Source of the DNA: JARRQB01 sp965368585
GTDB lineage: Bacteria; Pseudomonadota; Gammaproteobacteria; Chromatiales; Chromatiaceae
Direction: 5' to 3'
Assembly: GCA_965368585.1 (NCBI GenBank)
Contig: CBDUNM010000005.1
Location: forward strand, 7,786 to 71,785
Length of the DNA: 64,000 bases
In this document: positions 63,048 to 64,000 of the stretch, in pieces
Numbering within the stretch: position 1 is the first letter of the stretch
How the letters are laid out: each line of letters begins with the position of its first letter
The notes under the pieces: generated by a model
What the model saw: only the letters and a program-made list of their open reading frames with translations
Database searches by the model: none
Told to the model about the DNA's origin: nothing
Made by a program: the position numbers and the translations under genes

Positions 63048-64000
63048 TTAGTGAGACTGCACTAACACGTTGTCGTAATAGCTGCCGGCGTTGGCCCAGT
63101 TGTACAAGGCGATGGTGCCTGCGGGGATGGCGCCGTCGGTGACGGTGAACACCGGGCTGCCGTCGATGCTGACGCTCAAGGCGCTGCCTTGGGCGGCGAC
63201 CTCGAGTTGATAGTTGCGCCCGACGACATAGGCGACGGGCTGCTCGGCGAGCAGGGTGAAGCGCCCGTCGACCACCTTGACCAGGCGGCGATAACGGCGC
63301 TGGGCGTCCCAGGAGAAGCGGTAATAGTTGTCGGCATCCTGCACGCGGAACATCAGGCCGATGCCGTCGTCGTCGGTGGAGCGGATCTGCAGGCGGGCCC
63401 GGTAGTCGGTCCAGGCGCCGCCGGCGTCGTAGCGTGCGTAGGAGCCGAACTTGGCCAGGTCGCCGGGTGTACTGCCGGTGCGATCGGTGATATTGGTTGA
63501 CTGCACCAGTTCGCCGGTGGCGGCGCTCCAGACCGACGGGCCGTTCGCCCAGCCTTCGTCCACGATGCTCCAGCCGGCGAAATTACCGTCGCCGAACGTG
63601 TCGCTGAGCAGGGCTGTCGGCGTGCTGGCATCGTGGACATTCACGGTGATGCTCCGCGATGCCGAAGCGGCGCCGTCGGATACGGTCACGCTCAGCACGA
63701 TATCGGTGGGACCGGCGACGTCCGGCGGCGTGAACACGGGGGCCGCGCTGTCGGGTCGGTCGAAACTGCCGGCGGGGCTGGCGGTCCAGGTATAGCTCAG
63801 TGCAGCGGGTCCGTTGTCCGGGTCGGTGGCGCTCACGCTCAGCCGCGTGGTGGCATTGTCCGGCAGGGCTAAAGGGGTCGCCCCAATGCCGGTAATCGAC
63901 GGAGCGCTATTGGATGCCGTCGCCAGCGCTTCGACCACGACGTTATCGTAATAGCTGCCGGCGTTGGCCCAGTTGTACAAGGCGATGGTGCCTGCGGGGA
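63048..64000 (-). CDS. Modular repeat surface protein, C-terminal part (continues beyond window)
   Basis: Only the last about 317 codons are visible. The frame is open to the window edge, so the true start lies outside. Reading from the edge, the end of one module (LYNWANAGSYYDNVVVEA) is followed by an Ig/cadherin-like or PKD-type domain (NSAPSITGIGATPLALPDNATTRLSVSATDPDNG ... VSDGAASASRSITVNV). Then comes a lectin-like jellyroll domain of about 180 residues (DTFGDGNFAGWSIVDEG, LMFRVQDADNYYRFSWD, ALSVSIDGSPVFTV) ending LYNWANAGSYYDNVLVQSH. The near-identical module ends show an internally duplicated, probably large, secreted adhesin or carbohydrate-binding protein. Confidence 0.8.
   Translation of the reverse strand, partial: PAGTIALYNWANAGSYYDNVVVEALATASNSAPSITGIGATPLALPDNATTRLSVSATDPDNGPAALSYTWTASPAGSFDRPDSAAPVFTPPDVAGPTDIVLSVTVSDGAASASRSITVNVHDASTPTALLSDTFGDGNFAGWSIVDEGWANGPSVWSAATGELVQSTNITDRTGSTPGDLAKFGSYARYDAGGAWTDYRARLQIRSTDDDGIGLMFRVQDADNYYRFSWDAQRRYRRLVKVVDGRFTLLAEQPVAYVVGRNYQLEVAAQGSALSVSIDGSPVFTVTDGAIPAGTIALYNWANAGSYYDNVLVQSH
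63073..63127. repeat. 55-bp direct repeat, copy 1
   Basis: Identical over 55 bases to 63946-64000 within the modular surface-protein gene. It encodes the module end (P-A-G-T-I-A-L-Y-N-W-A-N-A-G-S-Y-Y-D). Confidence 0.9.
63946..64000. repeat. 55-bp direct repeat, copy 2 (runs to the window edge)
   Basis: Exact match to 63073-63127, 873 bases apart. It is cut by the end of the window, so the identity may extend further. Confidence 0.9.

Overview
The window looks like chromosome of a GC-rich gammaproteobacterium. The evidence is a near-canonical lptD-surA-pdxA-apaG-apaH block, a cobalamin-dependent metH of Escherichia coli type, and a large exopolysaccharide (EPS) locus with exosortase/PEP-CTERM-type components. 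That combination is common in free-living, biofilm-forming aquatic or sediment gammaproteobacteria. Genus cannot be fixed from the sequence alone. No tRNA, rRNA, CRISPR array or recognisable insertion sequence was seen.

1-6.6 kb (mostly minus strand): an ECF sigma factor of RpoE type with its ChrR-type zinc anti-sigma factor, preceded by a four-gene operon (TPR protein, HupE/UreJ-like membrane protein with an EF-hand, small secreted protein, DUF4331 protein). Both transcription units start with the same promoter-like pattern, TGATCC-N18-TAT, so the sigma factor probably drives itself and this operon. 6.6-15.7 kb (minus): AIM24-family protein, apaH, a DUF2238 membrane protein, apaG, pdxA, surA and lptD. 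The expected rsmA/ksgA is missing and a secreted ankyrin protein plus a small membrane ORF sit on the other strand in its place.

15.9-23 kb: amgK (divergent from lptD), then a cassette of an HprK-like kinase, a PqqD-like peptide-binding protein, a Tat-signal protein and a PF14907-type nucleotidyltransferase, followed by a HAD phosphatase, a TAXI-type binding protein and a secreted endonuclease I. The kinase/PqqD/secreted-protein cassette resembles peptide-modification systems and is the best candidate for a poorly described system here. 23-30.4 kb: metH, then gmd and fcl (GDP-L-fucose synthesis), separated by a DUF559 nuclease gene embedded in CCCTCTCCC palindromes, then a coiled-coil membrane protein.

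30.7-63 kb: the EPS locus. It opens with a decayed low-molecular-weight tyrosine phosphatase, a NusG/RfaH-type antiterminator and a classical ops motif (GGCGGTAGC) just ahead of the EPS operon. Then come an EPS-associated MarR-type regulator, a Wza-like export protein, an outer-membrane barrel, a Wzz-like chain-length protein, a BY-kinase with a ten-fold Gly-Tyr tail, methyltransferases, a Wzy/ligase-like protein, several glycosyltransferases, a PslG-like glycosidase, an exosortase-EpsI fusion, a Wzx flippase, a WecA/MraY-like initiating transferase, the PrsT-like TPR lipoprotein, a VPLPA-type exosortase substrate, an asparagine-synthase-like protein, a pyruvyltransferase, a methyltransferase and a flippase-like membrane protein. 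Together these suggest Wzx/Wzy-dependent synthesis of a fucose-containing, possibly pyruvylated polysaccharide, coupled to exosortase sorting of surface proteins. The glycosyltransferase core (about 37.5-52 kb) is visibly richer in A+T than its flanks. The window ends inside a large modular surface-protein gene on the minus strand.
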